The translations under genes were made by a program, and so were the position numbers. This document shows, piece after piece, positions 37,347-46,776 of a DNA stretch of 50,922 nucleotides. This DNA is from Candidatus Cloacimonadota bacterium (GTDB taxonomy: Bacteria; Cloacimonadota; Cloacimonadia; Cloacimonadales; JAFGVF01), in assembly GCA_016838885.1 (NCBI GenBank), contig JAEKNW010000224.1, positions 1 to 50,922 of the forward strand. The letters run 5' to 3'. The notes under the pieces were generated by a model. It had not been told where the DNA came from, ran no database searches, and saw only the letters and a list, made by a program, of their open reading frames with translations. The first letter of the stretch is position 1; each line of letters starts with the position of its first letter.

Positions 37347-38581
37347 CTAAAGAAAAATTTTTTAGTTTAGTGATTTTTTGGTTTTTTGTACTTGTATATC
37401 TTCCCCTAATAGGTAATAATTTACCCCGTCCCTTTAATAGTGTACAATTAGCAACTTATGTATGGTATTTATCTCTGTTTTTAATGTACGAGTCTTTGTT
37501 TAGAAATAAGTTCTTTTTACAGTACATTATTTTAGTGGCTACCTTTCATATACTAACAACAATTTTTATTAGGCATATCCCCCCAGGTGTTATTGCCCGT
37601 AATACAAAAGAGTTTACATATATGTTTATAGGTATAACTCTATTAGATTACTTTTATCTAAATGAAAAAAGTAAATACTATTTTAGTAAGATAACATATT
37701 GGGCTATAGTTGCTACAATTATAACTAGTTTTGTTACTATTGCTTTAACAATCTATAATCCTACAATTGTTAGAAGTAGTTATAGCAGTGGTGAAGATCT
37801 AGAAGTTTTTAATAGATATGGGGCTGGTGGATATGGATTTGCGGCGCTCTTAATTATGATAATCCCTGCAATTTTTTATCTAATCAGAATTGAATTTATT
37901 CATAAAATTAAGGGAAATATTGTGATAGGATTATTTCTAATTACTTTATTGCAAATGCAGATTTTTGCAAACATTTTGATTGGTTTTGTAGTTACTTTTT
38001 TTTCAATTATTGGGAGAAAAAAAGCTAAGAAATCTTATATGTTAATGTTTTTAATTATAATGATTTTTATCTTCATTCCTCAAGACGTTTATGTCGATTC
38101 TCTAAATTCGATTGCAGATAATATTGATCCAAACTCTTTAATACATAGAAAAATTGTTGATCTCGCAAAATTTATTTCCATAGGAGAAGTAACTGAAGAT
38201 ACAGCTACAGGAATGAAATCTTCAAGATACATCATGCTGTGGGATGTTTTTAGTGATAATCCAATTTTGGGTGGTTTTTCTGTAAAACAAAGACACACTT
38301 GGTCCGCTGGATATCATTTGCAGTGGATGTATAAACTTGCATCCTTTGGCATTTTGGGTTTGTTGATTCATATCATTATTCACACCTCATATCTCAAAAA
38401 TAGCTTAAGACAATTTGATGAGAATTATAGATATTATTTTTTACTTTCTTGGCTTGCTCTGATTGGCTTAGGATTTATGAAAAATCTTGCAGGTAGAGAG
38501 ATGTGGGTTGGATACTTTGTGTTGCTACATGGAGTCTATTATTTACCATTATACAAGAGGAAGGGAAGAATAAATGTTTAA
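37343..38581 (+). CDS. wzy: O-antigen polymerase Wzy-like membrane protein
   Basis: ~10-12 TM segments with a large periplasmic loop before the C-terminal TMs; context next to wzx and GTs. Confidence 0.65.
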   Translation: MTKEKFFSLVIFWFFVLVYLPLIGNNLPRPFNSVQLATYVWYLSLFLMYESLFRNKFFLQYIILVATFHILTTIFIRHIPPGVIARNTKEFTYMFIGITLLDYFYLNEKSKYYFSKITYWAIVATIITSFVTIALTIYNPTIVRSSYSSGEDLEVFNRYGAGGYGFAALLIMIIPAIFYLIRIEFIHKIKGNIVIGLFLITLLQMQIFANILIGFVVTFFSIIGRKKAKKSYMLMFLIIMIFIFIPQDVYVDSLNSIADNIDPNSLIHRKIVDLAKFISIGEVTEDTATGMKSSRYIMLWDVFSDNPILGGFSVKQRHTWSAGYHLQWMYKLASFGILGLLIHIIIHTSYLKNSLRQFDENYRYYFLLSWLALIGLGFMKNLAGREMWVGYFVLLHGVYYLPLYKRKGRINV

Positions 38582-39581
38582 AAATAAAATTTTATTAATT
38601 ACTGGGGGTACAGGTTCTTTTGGAAACGCTGTGCTTAGAAGATTTATTAATTCTGATTTAAAAGAAATCAGAATATTTAGTCGTGATGAGAAGAAACAGG
38701 ATGATCTTAGAAAGAAGGTTAATAATCCTAAAGTGAAATTCTATATAGGAGATGTCAGAGATATAGAATCAGTTAACACTGTAATGAAAGGTGTTGATTA
38801 TGTCTTTCATGCAGCAGCCTTAAAGCAGGTGCCGTCTTGTGAGTTTTTCCCTATAGAAGCAGTGAAAACTAATATATTAGGATCTAACAATGTTATGCAA
38901 TCTGCTATGCTCAATGGTGTGAAGAAACTAATAGTACTTAGTACAGACAAAGCTGTTTATCCCATCAATGCCATGGGTATATCTAAAGCTATGATGGAAT
39001 TAGTTATGGTAGCTAATTCTCGTAATGGTGGAGAAGAGACTACTTTCTGTGGGACTCGTTACGGTAATGTTATGGCTTCCAGAGGTTCTGTTATTCCACT
39101 TTTTGTTGAGCAAATAAAAGCTGGTAAACCTCTTACTATCACAGATCCAAACATGACTCGCTTTATGATGACCTTAGATGATGCTGTTGATTTGGTCATG
39201 TTTGCCTTTGAACATGGGAATCAGGGTGATCGCTTTGTTCAAAAGGCACCAGCTTGTACAATCGAAGTATTAGCAAAAGCACTTAAAGAACTTTATAAAT
39301 CCGAGACTGAAATTAAATATATAGGTACCAGGCACGGGGAAAAACTCTTTGAGTCTTTAGTTAATCGGGAAGAAATGCTGAAAGCAGAAGATTTAGGAAG
39401 GTATTATCGAATTCCAGCTGATACCAGGGATTTGAATTATAATCGCTATTTCTCTGAAGGAGATAGTGGAGTGGATCAGATAGTGGAGTATACTTCGCAT
39501 AATACGCATCGGATGGATGTGGAAGAGACTAAGGAGCTGTTGCTTAAGCTGGAGTTTATCCGAGAGGATCTTGGGATATAA
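38574..39581 (+). CDS. capE: UDP-GlcNAc 4,6-dehydratase/5-epimerase (CapE/FnlA/WbjB-type)
   Basis: ILLITGGTGSFGNAVLRRF; FSRDEKKQDDLRKK; HAAALKQVPSCEFFPIEAVKTNILG. Confidence 0.92.
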   Translation: MFKNKILLITGGTGSFGNAVLRRFINSDLKEIRIFSRDEKKQDDLRKKVNNPKVKFYIGDVRDIESVNTVMKGVDYVFHAAALKQVPSCEFFPIEAVKTNILGSNNVMQSAMLNGVKKLIVLSTDKAVYPINAMGISKAMMELVMVANSRNGGEETTFCGTRYGNVMASRGSVIPLFVEQIKAGKPLTITDPNMTRFMMTLDDAVDLVMFAFEHGNQGDRFVQKAPACTIEVLAKALKELYKSETEIKYIGTRHGEKLFESLVNREEMLKAEDLGRYYRIPADTRDLNYNRYFSEGDSGVDQIVEYTSHNTHRMDVEETKELLLKLEFIREDLGI

Positions 39582-39633
39582 GAGTTTAAGCCACAAATAA
39601 CACGAATAAACACAAATAAGAAAGAAGATTTTT

Positions 39634-39883
39634 AGCCACGGATAACACAGATAAACACGGATAAGAAAAAAGATGAATTGATTAGTACTCTTCGGAACTA
39701 TACTTTAAATGAAATTTAAAGTCGCAACAGTTTATTTTTACTCTTGTTTTCAGTAGCTTAAAAAGAGTTAATTTATTTTAAAATGCATAATAGATAATTC
39801 TCCGAAACACAGTAGAATAAATACGGAGTTAACCATTAATGTTATTATATTTATCCGTGATTATCAGTGTTATCCGTGGCTAA
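39634..39883. repeat. inverted repeat AGCCACGGATAACACAGATAAACACGGATAAG / TTATCCGTGATTATCAGTGTTATCCGTGGCTAA with no ORF inside
   Basis: Left 39634-39665, right 39851-39883; ~185 bp spacer. Confidence 0.85.
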
Positions 39884-39905
39884 TAAAGAAAAGAAAGGAT
39901 TTAAA

Positions 39906-41012
39906 ATGAAGATAGGTATCACCGGCCATGCAGGCTTTATCGGCACTCACCTCTACAACAACTTAGGGTTAGATGAATCATTCGAGAGGATTCCCTTTGC
40001 TGATGAGTATTTTCAGAATGATAAGCTGATGGATGATTTTGTGTTACAGTGCCATGTAATAGTCCATCTGGCTGCCATGAACAGGCATAATGATGCTGAT
40101 GTATTATATAAAACGAATATTGAATTAGTAAAAAAACTTATAAATTCTGTGAAGAGATGTGGGACAAAACCTCATATCATCATGTCTTCTTCTACTCAGG
40201 AAGAGAGAGATAATCTCTATGGCAGATCTAAAAGGGAAGGGCGCAAGAAGTTTGTAGAATTTGCTAAATCAGGAGGATGTTATTTTACCGGATTAGTAAT
40301 ACCTAATGTGTATGGTCCTTTTGGAAATCCTTTTTATAATTCAGTTACTTCTACTTTTTCTTATTTAATAGCAAATGAAAAACCAGTAGAGATCCAGATA
40401 GATGCTGAATTAGAAATGATTTATGTGCAAGACCTTTGCCAAGAGATAATTAAAGCTATTAAAGAAAATAATTATACTGATGAATTAAGATTAGAATACA
40501 CAGGGCAATGTAAAGTCTCTGAGCTAAGAGATAAACTTAAAGCATTTCATAATACCTACTCTCAAGGGATTATCCCAAAATTTAATAACAGATTTGAGCT
40601 TACTCTCTTTAATACCTATCGCTGTTATCTTCCAAAAGACCATTTCCCTGTCTTATACACCAAGCATAGTGATAACCGAGGTTCCTTTGTCGAGATTATT
40701 AAAAGTAATGGAGAAGGGCAATTTTCTTTCTCTACTACGAAAACCGGCATCACCCGAGGTAATCATTACCATACCAGAAAAGTAGAAAGATTTGCTGTTA
40801 TCTCAGGAAAAGCATCTATTAAGCTACGAAAAATAGGGACAGATGAAGTAATAGAATACATAGTGGATGGAACAGAACCAGGATTTGTAGATATGCCTAT
40901 CTGGTATACTCATAATATTACTAATGTGGGGGAAGAGGAGCTTATTACCTTGTTTTGGATTAATGAGTTTTATGATTCCGGGGACCCGGATACATATTAC
41001 GAGGAAGTCTAA
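39906..41012 (+). CDS. capF: CapF/FnlB/WbjC-type reductase with C-terminal cupin
   Basis: KIGITGHAGFIGTHLYNNL; SSSTQEERDNLYGRSKREG; cupin GITRGNHYHTRKVERFAVISGKASIKLR. Confidence 0.92.
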   Translation: MKIGITGHAGFIGTHLYNNLGLDESFERIPFADEYFQNDKLMDDFVLQCHVIVHLAAMNRHNDADVLYKTNIELVKKLINSVKRCGTKPHIIMSSSTQEERDNLYGRSKREGRKKFVEFAKSGGCYFTGLVIPNVYGPFGNPFYNSVTSTFSYLIANEKPVEIQIDAELEMIYVQDLCQEIIKAIKENNYTDELRLEYTGQCKVSELRDKLKAFHNTYSQGIIPKFNNRFELTLFNTYRCYLPKDHFPVLYTKHSDNRGSFVEIIKSNGEGQFSFSTTKTGITRGNHYHTRKVERFAVISGKASIKLRKIGTDEVIEYIVDGTEPGFVDMPIWYTHNITNVGEEELITLFWINEFYDSGDPDTYYEEV

Positions 41013-41033
41013 GATTTATGGGTCCACAGATTA

Positions 41034-41812
41034 CACAGATTTACACTGATTAAGAAGAACTTTATTAAATATATTAATCCTTATCTTTTATAACACATTT
41101 TATTTTGGTTTACGAGATGTATATCTATATAATTGTCTATAAATCTATACCAAAACAATGCTAACCTATTATATTTAAAGACTAATAAGTATTAATGTTT
41201 TTATAAATCAGTGCTAATCTGTGTAATCTGTGGACAAAAAGAGGAAATTATGAGTGGTTATATGTTTGAAGAACAAACCTACAAAATAATAGGGGCGTGT
41301 ATGGAAGTACACAAGCAATTAGGATGTGGGTTCTTGGAAGCTGTTTATCAAGAAGCTTTAGGGATTGAGTTTAATAAGCAAAACATACCCTATCAGAGAG
41401 AAGTTAGTATAAATATTCATTATAAAGATAAATTATTAGATAAAAAATATATAGCAGATTTTATATGTTACGATAATATAATTGTCGAATTAAAGGCATT
41501 AAATAATATTACTAATGATCATCATGCTCAAGTAATAAATTACTTGAAAGCTACTAGTTATCCAGTTGGATTGTTAATTAATTTTGGTGAAAGATCATTA
41601 TATCATAAAAGATTAATATTATATTAGTAATTTCTTATAGTCCACAGATTACACAGATTTACACTGATTTTGAAGAAATAAAAATAAAATAGAAATACAT
41701 AAGATTTGAATTTCCACATAAATTACTCAGTTTTTACATTTTTTTGCGAAGTGATGTATTATTTTTTTAAATATTTTTCTTAATCTGTGTTAATCAGTGT
41801 AATCTGTGGACC
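41034..41812. repeat. two consecutive inverted-repeat pairs of the CCACAGATTACACAGATTTACACTGATT type on either side of a GxxExxY gene
   Basis: Left arms 41034-41061 and 41641-41669; right arms 41206-41235 and 41781-41812. Confidence 0.88.
41250..41627 (+). CDS. GxxExxY protein; ORF track start 41211 lies inside the repeat arm, ATG 41250 follows GAGGAAATT
   Basis: [70 protein letters not shown]. Confidence 0.92.
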   Translation: MSGYMFEEQTYKIIGACMEVHKQLGCGFLEAVYQEALGIEFNKQNIPYQREVSINIHYKDKLLDKKYIADFICYDNIIVELKALNNITNDHHAQVINYLKATSYPVGLLINFGERSLYHKRLILY

Positions 41813-41831
41813 CAAAAAAGAAGGAAGTTGT

Positions 41832-43040
41832 ATGAAGAAACTCAAGGTTATAACGATTGTCGGTACTCGTCCCGAGATAATCCGTCTATCCGAAGTAATG
41901 AAACTATTAGATAAATATACAGAACACATAACAGTTCATACTGGTCAAAACTACGACTATGAGCTAAATGAGATATTCTATAAAGATTTAGATTTAAGGA
42001 AACCTGATTATTACTTAGGGGTGGATACATCTTCCTTGGGTAAGGTTTTAGGTGAGACCTTGATTAAGGTGGAAGAGGTCTTTCTTAAAGAAAAGCCTGA
42101 TGCTGTTTTGATCTTGGGTGATACTAATGCTTCTATTGCCGGGATTATTGCCAAAAGAATGAAAATTCCAATTTTTCACATGGAAGCAGGAAATAGATCT
42201 TTTGATTTTAATGTTCCGGAAGAGATCAATAGAAGAATTATTGATCATGTAGCTGATTTTAACTTAGTATATACTGAAAATTCACGCAGACATCTCTTAT
42301 CAGAAGGTTTACCTCATAGACATATTTATGTAACCGGTTCTCCAATGTATGAAGTGCTCCATAAGAATATGGATAAAATAAAAACATCTAATATCTTAGA
42401 TGAATTAGGCTTAAAAGAAAAAGAGTATTTTATTGTTTCTACTCATAGAGAAGAGAATGTAGATAATCCCGAAAATCTAAGAGAAATCTTAAATACTTTA
42501 AATCTCATAGCTGAGACTTATAAAGTACCAGTGGTAGTTTCAACTCATCCTCGCACTCGAAAACGCTTAGAAGCATTGAACTCCCTTTTTATTGAGAGGG
42601 GTGGATGCGAAGCAGATGGGGAGAGTAACCCCCTTTCCTTGAGAGGGGTGGATGCAAAGCAGACGGGGAGAGTAACTCTTCACCCATTATTGCAATTTCT
42701 AAAACCCTTCGGTTTCTTCGACTACAACAAACTCCAAATGCATGCTATCTGTGCAATCTCTGACAGTGGGACTATAAGTGAAGAATCTTCTATGCTAAAA
42801 TTCCCTGCTGTAACAATTAGAAACTCTCTGGAAAGACCGGAAGCTATGGATTATGGCTCAATTATCTTGACAGGTTTGAAATCTGATGTAGTTCTTAATT
42901 CTATAAAAATTGCTGTTGAGGAAAATATGAAATTTAAACAATGCCCGGAATATGAAACAGATAATACCTCATATCGGGTTTTGAAAATAATTATGGGATT
43001 GAGTGGATTGAAGAATAGATGGTTGGGGATTAATGATTAA
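41832..43040 (+). CDS. capG: UDP-N-acetylglucosamine 2-epimerase (CapG/FnlC/WbjD-type) with an in-frame repeat insertion
   Basis: KVITIVGTRPEIIRLSEVMKLLD; HTGQNYDYELNEIFY; HMEAGNRSFD; SDSGTISEESSML; insertion at ~42583-42676. Confidence 0.9.
   Translation: MKKLKVITIVGTRPEIIRLSEVMKLLDKYTEHITVHTGQNYDYELNEIFYKDLDLRKPDYYLGVDTSSLGKVLGETLIKVEEVFLKEKPDAVLILGDTNASIAGIIAKRMKIPIFHMEAGNRSFDFNVPEEINRRIIDHVADFNLVYTENSRRHLLSEGLPHRHIYVTGSPMYEVLHKNMDKIKTSNILDELGLKEKEYFIVSTHREENVDNPENLREILNTLNLIAETYKVPVVVSTHPRTRKRLEALNSLFIERGGCEADGESNPLSLRGVDAKQTGRVTLHPLLQFLKPFGFFDYNKLQMHAICAISDSGTISEESSMLKFPAVTIRNSLERPEAMDYGSIILTGLKSDVVLNSIKIAVEENMKFKQCPEYETDNTSYRVLKIIMGLSGLKNRWLGIND
42583..42676. repeat. two tandem 47-bp repeats within capG: CCCTTTNNATTGAGAGGGGTGGATGCRAAGCAGAYGGGGAGAGTAAC
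   Basis: Copy 1 42583-42629, copy 2 42631-42676; period 47 measured at TTGAGAGG (42592 vs 42639). Confidence 0.92.
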
Positions 43041-43064
43041 ATATCTTGTTAAGGATGGTAAGAT

Positions 43065-44264
43065 TTGAGGAAAAAAGTCTATTTTATAACACCTGTCTCA
43101 TTTCCTGTTGGTGGTGCTGCTACAATGAGAAAACTGGCTTTAGCTAAAGGACTTATTCATCATGGTTATGATGTACATATAATTTCTACAATGAATAATG
43201 ACCCAAAAAGTAATAGAGAGTTAAGAAATTTTCAAGGGGTAGATTACCATTGCAGTGCTCCAAAAGATATGTGGGGTGGAAGCAAAATTAAGAAGTTTTA
43301 TCATCTCTATTATGGTTTCTATAGTGCTTTACTTTTTATACTAAAAGATTCGAAAAAAAATAGCGAAACATTAATAACTACAAACGAATATAGATTTACA
43401 AAATGTTTAACAATACGTATCATCGCTAAGATGAGATCAGCTTATTATTATACGGAACTTAACGAAAATCCTATGGTTACTTATAAAAAAAAATCACCAA
43501 TTAGTTCTTTTGTTAGATTTAGCAATATCAAATATTCATTAAAACTATATGATGATGTTTTTGTAATGACAAGTAAGCTGAAAGAATTGTTAGCATCAAA
43601 TTATAATATCAGAAAAAATGTCTATGTTTTGCATAATGCAGTTGATTTCGAAAGATTTGAAGATTTACCGGAGATTAAATATATACCTAATACTATTTTC
43701 TATGCAGGAAGTTTGTCCTTCAAAAAGGATTATCTCGATCTACTGTTAGAGTCTTTTAAAGAACTAATATCTTATATTCCAGATGCTATTCTCAAAATTT
43801 GTTATTTTAGTAGTGATAAATATCTGAACTTGTTTAATAAAAAAGTTAGTGAATTAGAATTGAAAGATAATATTCTTATGTTCCCAGACGTAGCTAATAG
43901 TGATATTCCTTTATTGATGAAAGAATCACAAACCTTGATTATTATTCGAAAACCTAATGAGCAAACATCTTATGGGTTCCCAACAAAACTTGTTGAATAC
44001 TTAGCTTCTGGAAGACCTGTAATTGTTTCTTCGATAAGTGATATACCTGATTTTTTAAAACATAAAGAAAATGCAGTTTTACTTGAAAACAACTCTATTG
44101 ATGAGATTGTCGAAGCAATTAGATTTATTTTTGACAACCCAAAGAAAGCAGATAATATCGGTTCTAGTGGTAAAAGTATTTGTAGAATAAAGTTTAATAA
44201 TATAATAGAAAGTAAAAAAATTATTAAACAATTCGAATATTCTGGTTCCATTAAACACCACTAA
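43065..44264 (+). CDS. GT4-like glycosyltransferase, TTG start
   Basis: GGAATMRKLALAKGLIHHGYDVHIIS; FYAGSLSFKKDYLDLLLESFKEL; YGFPTKLVEYLASGRPVIVSSISD. Confidence 0.85.
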   Translation: MRKKVYFITPVSFPVGGAATMRKLALAKGLIHHGYDVHIISTMNNDPKSNRELRNFQGVDYHCSAPKDMWGGSKIKKFYHLYYGFYSALLFILKDSKKNSETLITTNEYRFTKCLTIRIIAKMRSAYYYTELNENPMVTYKKKSPISSFVRFSNIKYSLKLYDDVFVMTSKLKELLASNYNIRKNVYVLHNAVDFERFEDLPEIKYIPNTIFYAGSLSFKKDYLDLLLESFKELISYIPDAILKICYFSSDKYLNLFNKKVSELELKDNILMFPDVANSDIPLLMKESQTLIIIRKPNEQTSYGFPTKLVEYLASGRPVIVSSISDIPDFLKHKENAVLLENNSIDEIVEAIRFIFDNPKKADNIGSSGKSICRIKFNNIIESKKIIKQFEYSGSIKHH

Positions 44265-44303
44265 CAGAGTGGAAGCTCACTTAGACTAACAGGAGAAAGC
44301 GAT

Positions 44304-45434
44304 ATGTCAATTTTAAAAAATATGGCAACTTATGGTTTTGTGAAAAGAAGAAAGAGTCAACAAAAGAATGGATATACAAATGTACTTAAGAGGATTCTCA
44401 AATCAAAACCTGTCGATAATTCTTTATTTAATAAAGAGATTGAGCAACAATACATAAATAAATGGAAAGCTATAGAAAAAAATCCTTCTTTGGACTATTT
44501 TAAAATATATTCAACATTTAATAATAAAGTTGACTTAAATTATGTACCAGATTACTTATATGAATTTCCAATCAAGAATATCCTTTTAGATCAGAGATAC
44601 TCTCACTACAATAATGATAAAAATCTGTATGAGAAAAGGTTGATAGACTTTTCTCATCTTTTTCCCAAAGTGATATTTCGTAGAATTAGTGGAGTATTTT
44701 ATGATAATAACTACAATTATATAAACAATATTCATAAGTTTATAGAAAGTATTTCTCATCAAATTATTGTCATTAAGGAATCTACAGACTCGGCAGGAGG
44801 TAAAGGGGTAAAGTTTTTCAATAGAGTCGATGCTAATCATTTATATGAGACTAAAGATGGATATACAATTAATCAAGAATTGAGTAATAAGAAAGATATA
44901 GTGGTTCAGGAAAAATTAATTCAATCTTTAGAAATGTCAAAAATAAATAAAAGCTCGATTAATTCTGTCAGAGTTGTTACTTATAGATCTGTGTCCGACA
45001 ACAAGGTTCATGTTATACAAGCATTGTTAAGAAGAGGAGGAGCAGATTCTTTTTTGGATAATTGGCATTCCGGAGGTAGTATTATTGCGATAAAAGGGGA
45101 TGGTCAAATTGCAGATTTTGGGTACAATGAAAATTTTGAACAAGTATATCATGGGGTTAAAAATTTTATAATACCAAAACTTAATGAAATGTATGCACTT
45201 GCTATAGAAATAGCTAAATCAGAGTTTTATCATAGACAAATATCATTTGATTTTTTTTTAGATCTAGAGGATAATGTTAAAATTATTGAGATAAACTATT
45301 CAGTCTCCCCGGTTGTCCAGATAATTTGTGGTCCGGTATTTGCTGAATATACCGATGAAGTTATTGAATATTGCCAAAAAAATATGGGCTATTATAATTT
45401 TAACATCCCAGTTTCATTAAAATATTTTAAGTAG
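44304..45434 (+). CDS. sugar-transfer-associated ATP-grasp protein
   Basis: VIKESTDSAGGKGVKFFNR; SINSVRVVTYRSV; RRGGADSFLDNWHSGGSII; FDFFLDLEDNVKIIEINYSV. Confidence 0.8.
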   Translation: MSILKNMATYGFVKRRKSQQKNGYTNVLKRILKSKPVDNSLFNKEIEQQYINKWKAIEKNPSLDYFKIYSTFNNKVDLNYVPDYLYEFPIKNILLDQRYSHYNNDKNLYEKRLIDFSHLFPKVIFRRISGVFYDNNYNYINNIHKFIESISHQIIVIKESTDSAGGKGVKFFNRVDANHLYETKDGYTINQELSNKKDIVVQEKLIQSLEMSKINKSSINSVRVVTYRSVSDNKVHVIQALLRRGGADSFLDNWHSGGSIIAIKGDGQIADFGYNENFEQVYHGVKNFIIPKLNEMYALAIEIAKSEFYHRQISFDFFLDLEDNVKIIEINYSVSPVVQIICGPVFAEYTDEVIEYCQKNMGYYNFNIPVSLKYFK

Positions 45435-45448
45435 ATAATCGAGGGTTT

Positions 45449-46756
45449 ATGAACAAAACAAAACTAATTGATATCATTTCCGGGAAGAATATTTCAGAAT
45501 ATTATGAGTTGTACAAGAAGACCCAGTGGAATTCAAAAGAAGAGATGGAAGAATTTCAACTAAACAAGTTAAAAAAACTAGTTGAACACTGTTATCAAAA
45601 TGTTCCTTATTACACCGAGATTATGAAGAATAATGATATTAGGCCTTCTGATATTAACAGCATAAAGGACTTAGAAAAATTTCCGATCTTAACCAAGGAG
45701 ATAATTAAAGAAAATTATGAGAAGTTTTATCCTCTTAATCAGGCCAAACTTAAAGGGGTGAAAACTAGTCAGACAGGTGGAACTACAGGAAACATATTAT
45801 ATAAGCGTAATGATGCTCAGACGAGAAGTTCTGTTTGGGGCTCATATAAAAGGTTTTATGATTGGATGGGGATAGGTGAAAAAGATAGAGATTTCTCATA
45901 TTGGGGGGGGCATGTCTTAGGTCATGGACTAAAACAAACACTTGCTGAATTTGTAGCGAGAAAGATAAAAAACTCAATTTTTATAAATGCTTATGATACA
46001 AGACCGGAAACATTTAGTAATATCGTCTCAATTCTCAACAATCAAAATATTCAATTGATCAGGAGTTATCCTCAGGCCCTTTATTCATTAGCATTAAAGC
46101 TAAAACAGAAAAATTACAAATTTTCAATTAAAGCAATTATGACAACATCAGAACCTTTAATGCCCCAACATCGAGAGTTGTTTAAAGAAGTTTTTGGAGC
46201 TGAAAGTTATGACCAATACGGGTGTGGTGAAATTGGTGCCATAGCTTATGAATGTAATCAGCATGATGGTCTTCATATTACCGAAGAGAGAGTTATTGTG
46301 GAAAGCAATGATAAGCATGAGTTATTATTAACAGATTTAGATAATTATACAATGCCCTATATTAGATATTGGAATGCGGATCAGGCAACATTTTCCGAAC
46401 AGGAGTGTTCTTGTGGAAGAAAAAGTAGAGTTATTAAACAAGTATTGGGTAGAACATGTGACTATTTGAATGGTATAAATGGGGAAACTTTGCATTGGGC
46501 TTATTTTTGGCATCTATTATTTGATACTGAGATTGCAACAAAGAGGAATTTTAAGAAGTTTCAAATAGTGCAGAAAGAACCTGATTATTTGCTATTTAGA
46601 ACAGTTGGAGATCCTTTATCTAATGAAGATAAAGTATTACTAACATCTATGGTCAGAGAAAAGATGGGAAATATGAAGATAGAATATATTAACGAAAAAG
46701 ATATCGAAAATACAAAATCTGGAAAGTACCGACCTGTTATTAATGAAACTTTATAA
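45449..46756 (+). CDS. PaaK/CapK-like adenylate-forming protein
   Basis: TSQTGGTTGNILY; DQYGCGEIGAIAYEC; MPYIRYWNADQATF..CSCGR. Confidence 0.85.
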   Translation: MNKTKLIDIISGKNISEYYELYKKTQWNSKEEMEEFQLNKLKKLVEHCYQNVPYYTEIMKNNDIRPSDINSIKDLEKFPILTKEIIKENYEKFYPLNQAKLKGVKTSQTGGTTGNILYKRNDAQTRSSVWGSYKRFYDWMGIGEKDRDFSYWGGHVLGHGLKQTLAEFVARKIKNSIFINAYDTRPETFSNIVSILNNQNIQLIRSYPQALYSLALKLKQKNYKFSIKAIMTTSEPLMPQHRELFKEVFGAESYDQYGCGEIGAIAYECNQHDGLHITEERVIVESNDKHELLLTDLDNYTMPYIRYWNADQATFSEQECSCGRKSRVIKQVLGRTCDYLNGINGETLHWAYFWHLLFDTEIATKRNFKKFQIVQKEPDYLLFRTVGDPLSNEDKVLLTSMVREKMGNMKIEYINEKDIENTKSGKYRPVINETL

Positions 46757-46776
46757 AAACCTAACTTGAGGAAAAA

